Below, piece by piece: positions 13,901 to 28,050 of a stretch of DNA of 47,500 nucleotides. The notes beneath the pieces were generated by a model. It made no database searches and was not told where the DNA came from. It saw nothing but the letters and a program-made list of their open reading frames with translations. The stretch's first letter is position 1. Each line of letters opens with the position of its first letter. A program made the position numbers and the translations under genes. The stretch is from Trachelipus rathkii (Eukaryota; Arthropoda; Malacostraca; Isopoda; Trachelipodidae): assembly GCA_015478945.1 (NCBI GenBank), contig JABUQX010027530.1, positions 1-47,500 on the forward strand, in the 5' to 3' direction.

Positions 13901-16735
13901 CATGAATATGATAGTTTCATCATTTAGGAAAATTTAAATCGGGGTATGTTAAGAAATCTAAGTTAGATAAAATTCAATGAAAGAATAAGTAGATTTAATG
14001 AGTATGGTAATTAGTACTTTATAATAGAATAAAGAAGCTAGAAGAAACTGAAACGACATGGTTGTAATATGTCTGATCGTCGCATCATTTTTTAAGTTAA
14101 AATTTCTTTATAGTGTGTAAGTTAAAGAAAATAAACTGCAAAAGACCTTGCTGAAAATGGTCACTTTACAAAATGAGAACGCATTAAATACATTGGTCCG
14201 AAAGCCACAGGTAAAATCGATGGCAAAGCGGAAATGAGCTGTGGACGCCGGGTCCAACCATTAGGTTAAAAAGAAATAAGGAGATGAGTGTTGTTCAGTG
14301 TTACAAATTTCTTACATGTGTCTCATATAAATAACAATAATTAAAGATGAGTTCTAACCTTTCAAGTTGTTTGACTAAAGTTTGTTCAGTGATTAAGACG
14401 GTGGTAAGACTGATAACAGGCTCTGTGGTTCGCATATATTTCATTTAATCTTTATACTAAGAATTTGTGTACATAACACCGTTGTATCTAATGAGATTTA
14501 AACTCCTACTATCATCTCAGCCCTTTGTTTGAAAATGGACTTACAATACATATGGCTCTTCAAACGCTCAATACAATACCATATTTCCTATGGCAAACAG
14601 GTTAAGAAGATGGCCTAGAAACCTTAAATGATTTATAACCTAGTTGATGTCCACAAATGTGTGTACAGAAATAATCGCCATTAAGTTCCTCCAAAGCCTC
14701 CCAAAATATCTCAAGACAATAATTTATTAGCATAAGCGAGAGAAATTTCATCAGCATTAACCCAACAGTTGAAGACAATTGTGTGTAAATTAACGAATAT
14801 GTTATTTTCTCTAATGCGAAACCTCTTTAAGATTAAAAAGAGTACCCCTAGCTATTAATTGAGCGTTGTATAAAAAGACTACTAGTGACCAGAGGTATCG
14901 ATTAGATGAAGCGGGAAATGAAATGAAGTGACTAACTTTGGCGCTTAACGTTTCATCCTGCAGGAAATTTGACAGATTGATAAATGCGTAAAGTAGGGGA
15001 ACATTAAAGTCGCCGTCATGTCGAAACAATTAAAAATATCATTTGAAGCCCGAAGTTACTTATAAAAAGTAAATAATCATAAGAGAATATGCTACTCAGA
15101 CAATTATATAACAGGCAGGTTGAAAGACAGAGGTCCGACGATATTGCATATATGATCAATAAAAGCGATCATTGATGGTGGCGTGTCTATAATCCATCTT
15201 GGAAGGAAAGTATATTAGTTAATACCAGATATAGATAGTACGGCGCTCCGTTATAAATCTGCACAGAGGCTAATTACAAGGATACCACCAGTCGTGTAAA
15301 AAATGACTCTCAAGGCTCCTAAACTCAAACATTTGGTAGATGCCTTATTTAGTAGTAGATCAAGCGTGAAAACCAGTGCGGATTTAACGATGTCTACACA
15401 GGGTGAAAAATAAAATAGTCATTAAATAGCAAATGTCCAAAAAACAGAAATAAAGGGATTTAAATCTAAATAACCTACTTTCATGGAAAATGGGTTTACT
15501 GATTAAATTACTGACCTGCAAAAAATTCACAAAGTAAAATACGCTCTACAGAAAAAGGAAAGGAACCTTTCCGATAAAGATATCTCACTAGAAAAACTCT
15601 CTTTACTCAATAAAGCAAGAAGGCAATACGCTTAAAAAGAGCGTACACCGTGTGCGCTCCGAATCCAGATCCCTAACAGGTTGTAAAAGGATGATGTTAA
15701 AGTGCTAAGGATAAGATCTTTATTCGAGGCTGCACACTGGCACATCAATACACACTCAAGTATGGCAGGAATCACAAGCGCAAAATGCCAGAGAAACATA
15801 TATACTATACACAAGGATAGAAGGTGATATAGAGCGGTAATCTCCGACGGGAATATACAGTGAGAGTGAGGGTTATAGTCCCAATGTATAGGCATGTATC
15901 CTAGCGTAACAACATGCTGGGAAGAAAAGGGAAACCGGCGAAAATAATATTATACAGTTAAATCTGTTGATTTTGCGCTAACCCATTTCCAGTCATCTTA
16001 TAAGAGGAGAAATCGGCCAATAAAGACATTACTGTAGCCATGAGAGGCCAACTGTCCCTGTGAATATCGGTATCAAGCGACTATAATAAGATATGGGAAC
16101 ATGAGCAGGTGACAAATATCGAATAAGGCTCACGTGAAAGTATCCTCAATGGCCCACAAAAATATCACAAGAATATCATTTTATAGCAGGGCAGCTGTAA
16201 AAAAATCCGTGATATAATTTAATTGGGTGAAGCAGACCAATCGTAGCAGATTGAGAATCATAATCATCACGGTTCAATATGAAACTTTATAAGTGTTTTA
16301 ACGTCGGAAATATACCGCTGCTTATGTGGCACAGTAAACAGAAAGAACCTGCCTAAATTAATTAAACATCCTTGAAACTTAACGTATAGGTCAAGGTGGA
16401 AGTAGAAAGACGGAAAAGGAAATAGAAACCAGTGCACAGAAAAAAAACTGGTTTGTAGTGGTTATGGGATTAGAGTTATAAGCCCAAAAACCCACTCCAA
16501 ATACAAATGCATCGATCTCTGACATCGTGCCCGGTAAATACCAAATTCAATACTGTTCGGTAATCAGCTGGGATCTCTTTGACCAAAGATTTCTATCTAA
16601 ACACTCCTTAATCAAATAACAATAAACATTAACGTGCAAATGCCTGCGTAAAGTACTGCAGGTGTTCAATCCTTACAGTACTAGGGCCTAAAGGCAACAG
16701 GAAAGTAGCTGGGAAATCTGAAAATAGATGTACCT
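13900..16735. other. Gene-free stretch, mixed composition
   Basis: The composition becomes less AT-rich abruptly at the end of the satellite. The only open frames are short (72 codons at 14,811-15,029 minus and 87 codons at 15,632-15,895 minus), with no family resemblance. I found no repeats, splice-bounded exons, RNA genes or microsatellites. The sequence reads as unstructured and may be low-accuracy consensus. Confidence 0.55.
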
Positions 16736-17062
16736 ATGGCTACAGCGTGCGTAACAAAGAATGGAAAATCCGAAGAAATAAGTTTCGAACCCTGTTGCCG
16801 TAAATTGACCCGGTCTACTAAGGCTACCAGTACCTCACAGTGTGCGTGCAACCTGCGTCTAATTGCTCATCACGTCTCTATAAACTCACTCTACGTGGTC
16901 TCATATACTGGTAATGCCTATCTACTACATACATGCTACTCTGGAATCTATGCCCCACTTTCGGAAAGTAGCAATTCTTTGCATGCATACTGGCCTAACT
17001 TCCCAATCTCTACACTACTCCCACTCTCAATACACTCAACTGATTGCGTACCTCTTCTCTAA
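16736..17062 (+). other. Unrecognised 108-codon open frame, probably spurious
   Basis: An ATG-started frame of 108 codons ends in TAA. The conceptual product begins MATACVTKNGKSEEI and is rich in Ser, Leu, Thr, Cys and His. I recognise no domain, signal peptide or membrane segment. The frame largely coincides with a sharply bounded stretch (about 16,800-17,098) in which the plus strand becomes pyrimidine-rich, and that alone removes TAA, TAG and TGA codons. There is no promoter, polyadenylation signal or neighbouring exon that I can support. It is listed because it is the longest plus-strand frame of the middle region. I consider it non-coding unless homology shows otherwise. Confidence 0.12.
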
Positions 17063-17098
17063 TCTCGTCTGCCGTTAGCGTACTCGTCAAGTCTCTCA

Positions 17099-20000
17099 TA
17101 GGCAATAAATAATATGTAGTGGTAGAGTTCACATAAGATATCCAGGAGGTAGAAAATAATATCAGTATATAAGTAAACAAATTATAGTATATCCGATAAA
17201 TACCTAGTGTAGTATCAGGAAAACTATAGAGTATTCACTAATAGTCACAAAAGATAACGCATAAAAGTGAATCTAAGTGGGTCCATAAAGGCAATACAAA
17301 AAAAAACCCGCTGAGGATATATAAATAATTATATTACGATCAAGATTAAGACCCACATATGTAGAGAGGTAATAAATCGCACACGTCCCCAACCTTGCCA
17401 CTCTCCTCGTGTCAACGCATATGAGATTCTGTTAGCGATGTCACAAAGTACTGAGATACGAGATCCCGTATATTACAAAAAACACGGTACAAAGTGGAAG
17501 TAGTTGCCAAAATGATAAGGTCAAATTATATGTGTAAAAAAAGATATAGAATAAAAAAGCAAGTATACGTTTTTAATAGTTGAGTTTAGTTAAGGCAATA
17601 TATGAATATTCAAGTGCTAGAATAGTTGTGAAAATTATAGAATATAAAAATATTTTATTTGTAAAATATTCAAAATTTCACCCCCGTTCACAGGTTCTGA
17701 AGGACTACTAGGGAAAAGTTCAAAGCCATTGAATACAGGTAATTATGAAGAGGCAGTGAATAATTATCTTCTGTTCTCATATGATGAAGTTTACACCCTT
17801 TAACGAGATTTTAACTGTTCCTTGTGCTTCGGTGAACATTTCCATGTGGGCAATGTAACACATCGCTAAGGGTCCCCAGGTTATCAATTAATATGACCCG
17901 GTGTTGTAAAGACCCCCATGTTTAAATCTTATCCGCAAACAATTTGTGATGTCTTATATAATGATTGTTAAACTGTGATAAAAGACAAATAGCAGCGCTT
18001 ATATGTATTATCGATTGACCCGTCATATGAATTTGGTCAGATCATAATTAGTATAAGATAGGGAAATCACATAGAGTAAAAAGAGCACCATTTGTAACCA
18101 TGGTTACCAGCTAAAGCAATCTCCAAAACGCATATGCACCAAGCAAACTAAAGAGCTCTCAGATAGAAAGCTGTGAAAAGACCAGAATAAAATACTTTGC
18201 TAGTGGTGAAAATGCGTTTACATCAGAACCAAAAGGATGCAAATTAATATTGAAAGATAGATCAAAATAATTGCCGAATTTAGAGGGTCAAGCTTAGAGT
18301 CCAGAGAAGAGAGTTGCGAGGTTAAAAAAATGAAAAAACTAATAGTCGAGAAAAACGCTTCAAGGTGTGTAGTCGAAAACACTCCGTACAACAACAGACA
18401 TCTAATATATGCGAAAGTTTTAAACAAAAGATGGCTAAAAGATCTGATAGGTGAAATCAGATCAAAAATGCAAAACTATGCATAATAGTAAAGTTCAAAC
18501 CACATGTCACCATGTTGGAAACGATCACCCACGATATCCAAATAAAACACATGAGCCTAAACACAACTGATAATACTCCTCCATCTGTTAAACCACATGA
18601 AGATACATTAATACCAAAATAATTGGGCAAAGGGAGGAGAAAAGCGACGAAAAAGCCTACATCAAAACACTCAAGAAACGTCTAGACAAAGATAACGTTT
18701 TTAAGATGAAGAACCATATTATTATGAGATATTATATATACAAGTAATAGCGAAAGACAAGATGGATTAGACACACCAACTATTTATTATGGACGATGGA
18801 GAACATTTAAGATTGATGTAATGTATAAAAGAAGGAGTAAAAAACATACATACTAATAAAGCCCCGTATAAAAAACATAGAAAGTAAAATCACTTCGCCT
18901 ACCAGCGTGTGAGGCACAAAAACAAATCTGCCAAGGATAACTATAATTGAGATTATTGCCAAAACTTCAAGGCCCTCTCTCTCAAATACTCCCGTGATAT
19001 AAGACCCAATAACTGAGTAACAAATGGTAATTAGAAAAGCCGACAGGGACCGGAAAGGGGTGCGAAGATTTACAATCACACCAAAGCTCCACCCGTAAAG
19101 TAAATTGAGATACATTAAGTTGTGGTGAAAAACTAGGCTCAGAGCAACGGAACAAGAGTGTGTTTATAGAATACATACAATAATTTTAGAAGTTACCCAT
19201 ATAGTAAAAAGCCAAAATGGAAAATACCCACAGACTAAAAAAAGATCTGCTAGATGGCCCTTAATAAATTACATCATTTCCCAAAAGAAACACCCCCTTT
19301 GATTAGCAAATTATCCTTAACCAACCCACCCGAATAAATCCTCTCCGGTTAGTGCAAAGAATGACAAATAATGTCAAATAGAATGTATGAAAAAGTACGA
19401 GTTAAGTCTATAAATGATATAATTAATCGACAATGACCTCTCCTAATAAAAACCGAATAGAAGAATTAAAAAGGTGAAAATCATGAATTATAGAATAAAG
19501 AATCAGAGCCTACAATAAAGCAATGCAAATTTCATATTATTAATTAAAAGATATCTACAGCCCCATGATGAAATTATAAATTCCCAATACTGAAACTCCA
19601 ACAAAGAACCATTAGAGAGGCAGATAGACAGGATACTCGCCTAAATTCATCCCGCATTATAAATGTGTTCAAAATGAAAACTACCAGCGTTATATAAAGC
19701 TCCATTACTCATTAATTCGCCATTTTGAAAAAGAGTGCATAGTAATAGAAACCTCCACGAAAAACACTATACAAATATTTGAAGTTATAATATTGCCATA
19801 ATTTATTGTTTATATTCAAATCAAGGGAACTGACAAATCTTTGTGAATATCTATATGTTAGTGATACCTCTTATAACGAATATTGGAAACTTAAAAAATG
19901 GGGTAATAGAAAATATCAAATACGACAACTATATAAATAATTATAGATAAAATAAAAACCATAAAAGGGAAAATTCAGAAATAAACTAGCCATGTAAACA

Positions 20001-22094
20001 CAAATATACTAGGAATAAATAAGCCTGTAGCCAGTGAGGTATTAAAGTTGTACATATTTCCAAAGTATAACACCTAATAGGGGGGGCAATGTCAGTAAAA
20101 GAACCTCCCTATGAAAATACTCCATGAGAATGACACAAATAAAATAATATAATTATTATACATACTGAGTTAAGATTTACTCCCATAATGTAAAAAAATC
20201 CATAATGTATATAATATATATCTCTTAATTCTAATTTCTTAGTCAGTTCTTGTATAGCTGACTATATTATCCATACAAACGAAATTCAATATACTATACT
20301 TGGAGTCTATCATATGCTATACAAATCTAAATCATTATCAATAAGCATATGTAACATAAAATCTCACTACATATATAACCTACATCTCCTCGAATCTATA
20401 CATATATATAGACAATATCTTTCACGGTTCGCTTCTTCTATTCAGATCATCTGTTCCTCAATATCCTATTCTATCTCAAAGTACCGAATACTATCACTAC
20501 CTCTAGTCTAAACCACATGATAACATAACCAAATAAATTCCAAGGGAAAATTATATAAATCATAGCTGTACTGATCGAAAATAGTCTATCATTTTAAGAT
20601 GATTAAATGATGTCAAAGGAAACTTTATAATCTCTACCAATCAGACAAAGTATTCGAACCATTGGTATACTGCCGCGATACCCACTGCGACAAACGATAC
20701 GAAAAGGTATATATGAGATAAATAAAATTTTAATGTATAAATATATAAAAAAACTTATATACCCTAATAGAATAAACTCCAATAAAATAATTAAATTAAT
20801 AAGGCTGCTGTACTTCCAGGGAATTATGCAGTTTTCAAGAAACACATATTATGTATGAGTACAAATCTAGAATAAATAATCCAACATATGACAAGGAATG
20901 AAAATAATGCAAATGAAAATTAGAGAATATAATAAATAATATATACCTACGTATAAGGAATAATTTTTTACGTTAAAGACTTACAGGATTCCTCACTGTT
21001 AAGAATGGGAAAAAAAAATGAAAAGCAAACGAATGGAAGAGCAGTTTAACTAGATGTTGTTACGTGATATATACATTAACACAGACAGAACATAAGAAAA
21101 CCTGAGTGGAAAAAAAAATATACTGTAAGATAAGGTGTAATCATCGAGTTGACAGTAGAAACCTCCCAAAGCTCAGACATAAACACACGGAAAATTCACA
21201 GACGACATTACTGAGAATCCTTCGAACGTATTAGCATGAAACTTAATGTTTGCAAAATAACTATAGCCAAATTAGAAACACTAGAATAGATTAGATTATA
21301 TTAGACAATTACTATTTGAATAGAATAACACTCACATATATAAAGATAAAATAATTTATGAAAGATATACCATTAATAAAATGTAGAAATAAAGTAACTA
21401 GAAAATAGTTATTAGCATAACTTGAAAAGTATGCAGATAAATATATAGATCTTATACACAAACATTTACTTAAATCAAAAATACAGGTGGATAGTAAATA
21501 TCTTAAAACAAAATTTATTACACCTAATTTTAAATATATATTTACAATACTACGAAAGCTACATAAATAGGTGCAACGAAATACCGAGATTAATAAACTA
21601 TATTCTTTCTGAAAATACCAATGGTAATTTGAAAATTTAATATACAAACCATTAAATACATATAAAAATCTAAAAAAGACACAGAAACTGTTATATAAAA
21701 TATATATACATTGTAAATAAGATAGAATTTGAAAGAAAAAAGAACTAATGAATCATCTTTAGAAGGATTTATAGTATTTCGTATAACTTTCACAACTAAT
21801 AAATATTTTAAAAAAATATTCATGTGACCCGAGTATTAAGCTAGTAAATTAACACTAAAACTAGAATAAAATTCTCTTTTCTGCTTTTTGAATCATTCAA
21901 TAAACACATTATTTTCAAATCTAAACCAGTAAACTAAAAATAAATCTCGAATTGATGCAAATTTTTAAATTTAAAAAATTCTACTTTAAATTCTAAATTT
22001 AATTAAAATAAAAAAAGCTAATTTTAAATAATGTTTTGATTTATTAAAGTGTAAGAACATAATAAATATTGAGAAAAAAAGAGAGTATTAAATT
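17099..22094. other. Gene-free, AT-rich, mostly purine-rich plus strand
   Basis: No gene, RNA or repeat family is recognisable. Open frames of 64-111 codons occur, mostly on the minus strand (for example 18,807-19,115 and 21,312-21,647). Their products are dominated by Phe, Leu, Ile, Ser and Tyr, as expected from reading a purine-rich strand backwards. One block at about 20,219-20,512 flips to pyrimidine-rich and holds the only plus-strand frame here (65 codons at 20,314-20,511). Confidence 0.5.
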
Positions 22095-22694
22095 TCATGT
22101 TAAAGAAACTGCGAGAAATTGATGAAAGCAACACCTAAAACTATAATAGAATCTACGCTCGTTGATAACAAGACAAGGAAAACACATTACGTGGGTCATT
22201 GCGGAGAATACCGTATAAAGAAGATTCAGGAGAAAGAAGGACCAGATTAAGATGAGATCAATGTAAAATAGATTGAGTAAAAAAAGTTCGATGACCTGAG
22301 AGAAGAACCCAGATAATATTAGGCAGAGAGATGAACATAAGAAAAAAAGCTGAACAGCAAATAAAGCAATATGAATACAAGTAATAAAGTTTATTATAAT
22401 AGTTTCATAAACAAACATGAAGTACAAGCAACATAAATTTAAAAAAAAAAGTGAGACAAAAAACATAAGATGGAAAATGTATCTTGATTGGACAAGCGAG
22501 AATATAGACCCCCCAATGACACCCCCGCAAAAACGACAACACGAGAAAGAAATAGCTACAGAGTGATAGACAACCGTCGGGCGACATAATATCAATCCTG
22601 CGAGCAAACCAACCCCTAGAGCGCGCCGCAGCGCCACCACTTCCCTCCCCCACCGCACCTTCACACCACTATACCTAAAGCTGTAAACACCCAT
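22095..22694 (-). other. Longest open frame of the window (199 codons), probably spurious
   Basis: This ATG-started minus-strand frame of 199 codons begins MGVYSFRYSGVKVRWG and has Phe/Leu/Ile/Cys-rich stretches that would score as several membrane helices. I recognise no transporter, receptor or other family motif, and the hydrophobic runs lack the usual alternation of loops and helices. The plus strand here is strongly purine-rich, with many AAA, GAA and AGA triplets, so the reverse frame is T-rich. That removes stop codons and generates hydrophobic residues by composition alone. A second minus-strand frame of 82 codons overlaps it at 22,405-22,653. There is no upstream promoter or splice context that I can support. 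A genuine membrane-protein exon cannot be excluded. Confidence 0.12.
22605..22675. other. Isolated GC-rich spot
   Basis: About 70 bases are much richer in G+C than the surrounding AT-rich DNA, including GAGCGCGCCGCAGCGCC and the C-runs CCACTTCCCTCCCCCACCGC. The spot underlies the N-terminal part of the 199-codon minus-strand frame. No CpG-island-scale feature, repeat or promoter element is visible. Confidence 0.6.
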
Positions 22695-25600
22695 CCACCC
22701 TCACCTCCAATATGAATAACTAAAAAAAAAAATCCACGATTGATCTTAAAGAAAAAGACACTATACGAATCTAGAGGCGACAAGAGGAATACATCTGCAT
22801 ACAGTTCTTTAAACTGGACATCCCAAAGTGCCTTTGCTCTCAGATCCTATTATTTTCCCTTCTAAATAGAAGAGAGAAACCGCTTATCATAACTTTTAAC
22901 CAGTGCCCATTCGAAACTAATGATTACCTAAGCTTACTTGTCTCTATTCTGATATACATAATCATCGAGCATGAATTATTGTCATTAGAAAAATCGACAT
23001 CTTCATGTCAATTGAGAGCCTGACAAAATAGGCAAAATCGAGCACGTGCTGTTGCAATATGCACGTCATGACTTTATCAACATAACCTGTTATGGGATTT
23101 CGAATTCTCATACTACCTTTGTAAAAGACCTAATCATTACAAGTTAGAATTACTCTACACAAGGGCCTTATAAATCAGAAATGAGCATACACTACAAAAT
23201 ATCTTTACGGAAAATATTGCCATAAGCTATATATAGCTAATAAATGCATCAAAAGCGAGTTGATTACTAGTAAACAATTTTGTATAATAACATAATCTTT
23301 TTTCACTTATTTAAATCAATAATAGTATAATTAAAAAAACATAATAATATCGAAATTATTCAGGACATAAATCTGATCTAATTATATAATCACCCGTAAA
23401 TACATATAGCTAAATAAGTCTTATGACTCTGATGTATGAAAGCCAGGCAAGAAACACAGAGGGTGTACTAATAAGCGTATAATAAGCCGTAGGAAATAAG
23501 CTCCTCAAATAGTTAAAACTGATACCAATATAATAATACTGTTACTCAAAATATATATATTAACGAATATAGGAATTGAATAAAATAAAATTTATCCAAT
23601 CATTTTCATTTTATCTGCGTTTGATACTTATACTTATAATTAATTATATTAATTATTATTAAGTATAATAAAAATAACTGTTGAATTTCTAGCTTTAAAG
23701 GCTAGAAGAGGCTGCCACATTGAAATAAATTACGGATCATCATTAAAACTAAAAGTTAAATACCAAATTTTCGCTACACATAAACTTTCCTCACATAGAA
23801 TAGACACCACGGCAAAATCGACCACAATACAACTACCCTATGCGCCGCATTTTATAATGCTCATATCCCCTTAATCAACACTTGAGCCATCCCAAATCTC
23901 CTTAATAATTTACCATGTAACAAATCTTCCAATTTTCATTTTGTAATAAAGCTGTGCTATCCCACCCAACAATAGATATGCAATATGTGCAAGTTTTATA
24001 AAATCAATGAGAAGAGGTTCTCACGACATAGAAATGGAACATTTTATAATATGAGAATAAAAAAGTCCATGTACTAAAGCTCAATACTGTAGTGATTATA
24101 CTAACAATTGTCACATTAATAAATTTTAGATCACAATAGAAAAAAAGTATAGAACAATTAACAATTACAGTAATAAAAAACATTACCCAAAGAGTCTAAC
24201 CACAACCTTCCACATCCATCACGACCATCCTTCTTTCCTTGCTGTAGAAATGTGCCTATGAGCAAAATATAGCGAAACAACGGTAAGTGTCAATACACCA
24301 CGCTAATCAACCACCGAGCTTACAAAGAAATAATGCCCACCTAAACCAAAGTGGCATAAACTCATCATAAATCTTAACAGATTACTGAACAAGCATAAGA
24401 GCTTATACAATTACCTCTTTAAAATCTTCTTATGAGAAAATAAGTACATGTATACAAAAATTTCTAAAAAACCCAAATGCACCCACCGCCCTTGGCCTCC
24501 TTGCAATATAGTTACAGATTTTAAGTTAATTAACAATTGAAAATAACAGAATATTATTTTAGTATATTAATCCAGACTATATATAAATATATATAACACA
24601 CACTCACACACTAATACACACCTATAATACTCCTACTACTAATACTATATTGTCTCATCGTCTTCTATTTAATTAACTTTGATACGACACACCATGAAAA
24701 CACCCATCCCTATTCCATAACATGGTCGACGATAAATAGAAAATATACCATCCCTGCAAAAAACTCCATTAATAAGAGTATCCAAAAATCATCAAATCGT
24801 CATCTTCTATATTAATTATTGCACGCCCAATACTTATTATGAATACCCATCATTTATATATCTAAAATTTACACAAAAAACATATATATATTTACATTAT
24901 AACTGAAGCGTAACTTGGTACTAGTCTATTATTCCAAAGTTACACGTCAATACTGCTCTATTTACATTTAAGCGGATACCTTAAGCATTATAACTCACTT
25001 ATTTCTCCTTCTTACCGTAAAACTGTATCTTAAAATTCATTAGCACCAAAAATCAAATTAAATTTTAAAAATCCTATGAAATATCCTCCAATTTATCTTA
25101 ATTAATATAAAAACATTTAATATTGAAATTTCTCTTGTAAAAAATATTCTACAACTATAAAACACATTTATTAAGAAAAAAGTCATTCCATTAAAAAAAT
25201 TTACGCGATTAAATCGCTAAAAGAGATAAACAATTCTCTATCTACTTTTCAAAGAGCCATACCTTACAATAAACCAAACTATTTGGTTTCAAATCTGCAA
25301 CAATACACTCTAAAAACTCATTTAAATACCAATTAATTCTTACAATTTTATTAAAATAACTCTCTTACAATTCGATTCAAGTTTCATTAAAAATTAAAAT
25401 CAACAAGGTTTTAATGTAAAGTTTCGACTTGAAAATACATGTCGCAACTAATAACGAGTGTTACATAAAAGCAAATAGTAAATGTCAGTCAAGACTGCAA
25501 CTTATACGAGCACCTTAACGATTAGAGCAGAAGTCCACTGCTCTGTTGTAATAACTCATATATGCATAGTCTCAATATACATAATTATCTCGACTTGTAG

Positions 25601-27033
25601 CACAATTCTTTAAAAACCCCAGTGGTATATAATCACCGTGCATATCAACTCGGCAATTATAGTTAATCAAAGCGCAATTAATAAAATTAACAGACTACGT
25701 TATAGCTATCAACGTTTTATAACTACGGACATTATAGTATATTAAAATCCACGTAGAGATATACATTTGTTACAAAATGAAAGCGCTATAAGAAATACAA
25801 GCTAATATTTGAAAGAGAAGTAAATTAACCTGAGAATTGTGCAGGTAAACAACCCTCTCTAATAACACCTAAAGAAGAAGAGGCCGTGTGCTTCGGTGGC
25901 CAACTATACACCACAGAGGGGAAAGCTAAACAACCATAGAAAAAACGCAATTGAGAATGGCCAGAAATTAGGAACATAGCGGAATCGAATGACAACACTA
26001 GTTATCGGTATTAACTGATTCAACATAAAAATAGTTAACAAAAACCAAAGAGTGAAAATTAACACGGAGAGTGGATATGAAAAATAGTGTCACATATCTA
26101 ATATAGGGACTGGTTACGATGTATAAGAATCAAATACTTACAGCAATACCTTGTGAGTAAAGAAACTGAAGTTTACCATATTGAATCACTCAGAATACCA
26201 CAAATTAAAAGAGACGTCACGCTCGATGTGAACGATTCGCCCATAAAACACAAGTGGTGTGCAACGGCCTGTTAGACTGTTGAAAAACGCAGTGTTAAAT
26301 AGACCCAAATATATCTCAAACACAACAAAATCATCAATAAAGTAACGCGATCTATCGCCAAGGATCGAACTACTGAATGAGAAACAACCTTTTGATAACC
26401 AACACACAATCTAAAGTCATACATTATTCGTTAAACTTGATTCAAAAGAGAGGATAAACAGGGTGCACAACACTCCTATTATGAGCAACCAGAAAGACCC
26501 CCCAAAATACATCTTTTGGCATATTTTGGACCAAAGAGATAGCGAGCCTCAGTATGAGTAGCAAATATATATTGCATGTATCTTGAAGTATAATCTGACA
26601 ATTTAGCAGCATTAATTCTGCAATAAAACCAAAGTAAAGAGAAATGTCTAGAAGAGAAACAGGTTGTCTCAGACGAAAAAGACTTAGGACGTTTAATATT
26701 CAATAAATTAATAGAACAAAAACATATTGCAGGACAAAATTCCAATTGAATATCCGAAAAACGAGAAAAAAGGCGAGTTGGAGCTTCCGCTCACGACACC
26801 TCCATGCAACAGTAAAACACATAAAAAGGAACACAAATAGCAGTAATTATAGTACCAATGTATAATATTATCCCAAATAAAAAGCTCACTCTACTAAGAA
26901 TCAAAGGTTAACAATGTAAGAAAATGCGATATACAGAAAAAGGCTCAAAAGCGAAAAAACGTTGTCTAGAACTTTTAGTACATAATTTCTATTAATTTAT
27001 TAAAGGAGTGTTATTATAACCAGGTTGCAACAA
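22695..27033. other. Gene-free AT-rich stretch
   Basis: I see no genes, RNAs or repeat families. Short CA/TA tracts occur near 24,570-24,625 (ATATAAATATATATAAC then ACACACTCACACAC). The two longest frames (73 codons at 26,186-26,407 minus and 88 codons at 26,479-26,745 minus) have no recognisable content. Confidence 0.5.
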
Positions 27034-27139
27034 CTCAACGAATAGCTACAAACAATTATAAATCTCGAAAATTCAAAGCTGAATCCCAATCATATTAAAA
27101 CCGTATATAAGTAATTAAACACCCTCAACGAATAGCTAC
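27034..27139 (+). repeat. 16-bp exact direct repeat, 90-bp spacing
   Basis: CTCAACGAATAGCTAC occurs at 27,034-27,049 and at 27,124-27,139. The 74 bases between and the outer flanks are not similar to each other. It could be a footprint of a short tandem duplication, a long target-site duplication around a lost or degraded insertion, or a stitching artefact. The intervening sequence has no terminal inverted repeats. Confidence 0.7.
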
Positions 27140-27145
27140 CACACA

Positions 27146-27341
27146 AATGCACCGTCTGCCGTCGTACACGTCACATCTGCCTCCATCACACAAATCTCTA
27201 CGAGGGTTCTCATCATCTGCTAACTCTCATCATCTCCTCTACTCATACTCAACTCTCTTCTGCTTACTACTCTCTTGCTCCTCTCTCGTACGTTCAAAGT
27301 CTCGTTATTACTACTCATCAAAAACATCTGCTTCAATCTAA
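27146..27341 (+). other. Pyrimidine-rich block with Ser/Leu-type open frame
   Basis: The plus strand changes at about 27,146 to TC/CTC-rich text (CATCATCTCCTCTACTCATA and similar) and reverts at about 27,341. A 64-codon plus-strand frame fills it, with a low-complexity product of Ser, Leu, Tyr and His. Composition explains the frame, so I do not call it a gene. Confidence 0.5.
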
Positions 27342-27869
27342 CTGAGTAAAGCCCAAAATAGAAGTAAATAAAGGAAAAATAAAAAGTACGATATAGGAAA
27401 GTCATATAATAGTGACCATATCTCACAACGATAATATAATATAGACTTATATATTAAATAAAACAAAGTCAAATAAAGATCAATAAAAATAACTCAGTTG
27501 TCTCAAAACAACATCCTCCCCAGCTACTCTTGGCCAGTAGAAGCCTCAGTAATACAATTAATAAACTAGAAAAAGTAGAATAAATGATACTATAAAATAA
27601 GAATCATATGAAATCTGCCAAGTTAACGCTTTACCTCACATATAGGAATACCTCCACATCAGATAATCTAGCAACACTATGAACTTCTTATACCCGCATG
27701 GACCGTAGCGGGTAAAGCAAAGGGAATTTAGAGAGAATGCAAGAAAAATACCGATTAGCTGTGCTAAGAAAGAAACATGATAATGCAGTAAGAAGAGCAG
27801 ATAAGCACCAGCTCAACTATACCACACTCCCTTTAAGAGATATACACTTAATATAGGCCAAGACCACAC

Positions 27870-28050
27870 AGTCACAAGCCAGAGGACGTGACCACGCTAC
27901 GTAGACTCTAAAAACTCGGGGGCCTTGGCGAGCAGGGCCGCTGCGTCACAACGTGATGGTTCCCCTCTCAGATCAAAACCACCTGTTAGTTTCCCATCCC
28001 CTGACCACGACCGACGGCACTACCCATGAACACACTTCCCCAGAGACTGC
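27870..28050. other. GC-richer spot between AT-rich stretches
   Basis: G+C rises locally, including CTCGGGGGCCTTGGCGAGCA and GGGCCGCTGCGTCAC near 27,915-27,950. It marks the boundary to the following G-poor tract. No RNA, gene or repeat could be recognised. Confidence 0.45.

Noticed and set aside
14811..15895. Minus-strand frames of 72 and 87 codons as genes
   Set aside because: No family resemblance, no splice or promoter context, and lengths expected by chance on the pyrimidine-rich strand.
18218..19176. Minus-strand frames of 64-102 codons resembling membrane proteins
   Set aside because: Two of them overlap each other in different frames, and hydrophobicity follows from T-rich codons. 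No helix-loop pattern or motif is visible.
21312..21823. Two overlapping Tyr/Phe/Leu-rich minus-strand frames
   Set aside because: Compositional. They overlap in different frames and contain no recognisable motif.
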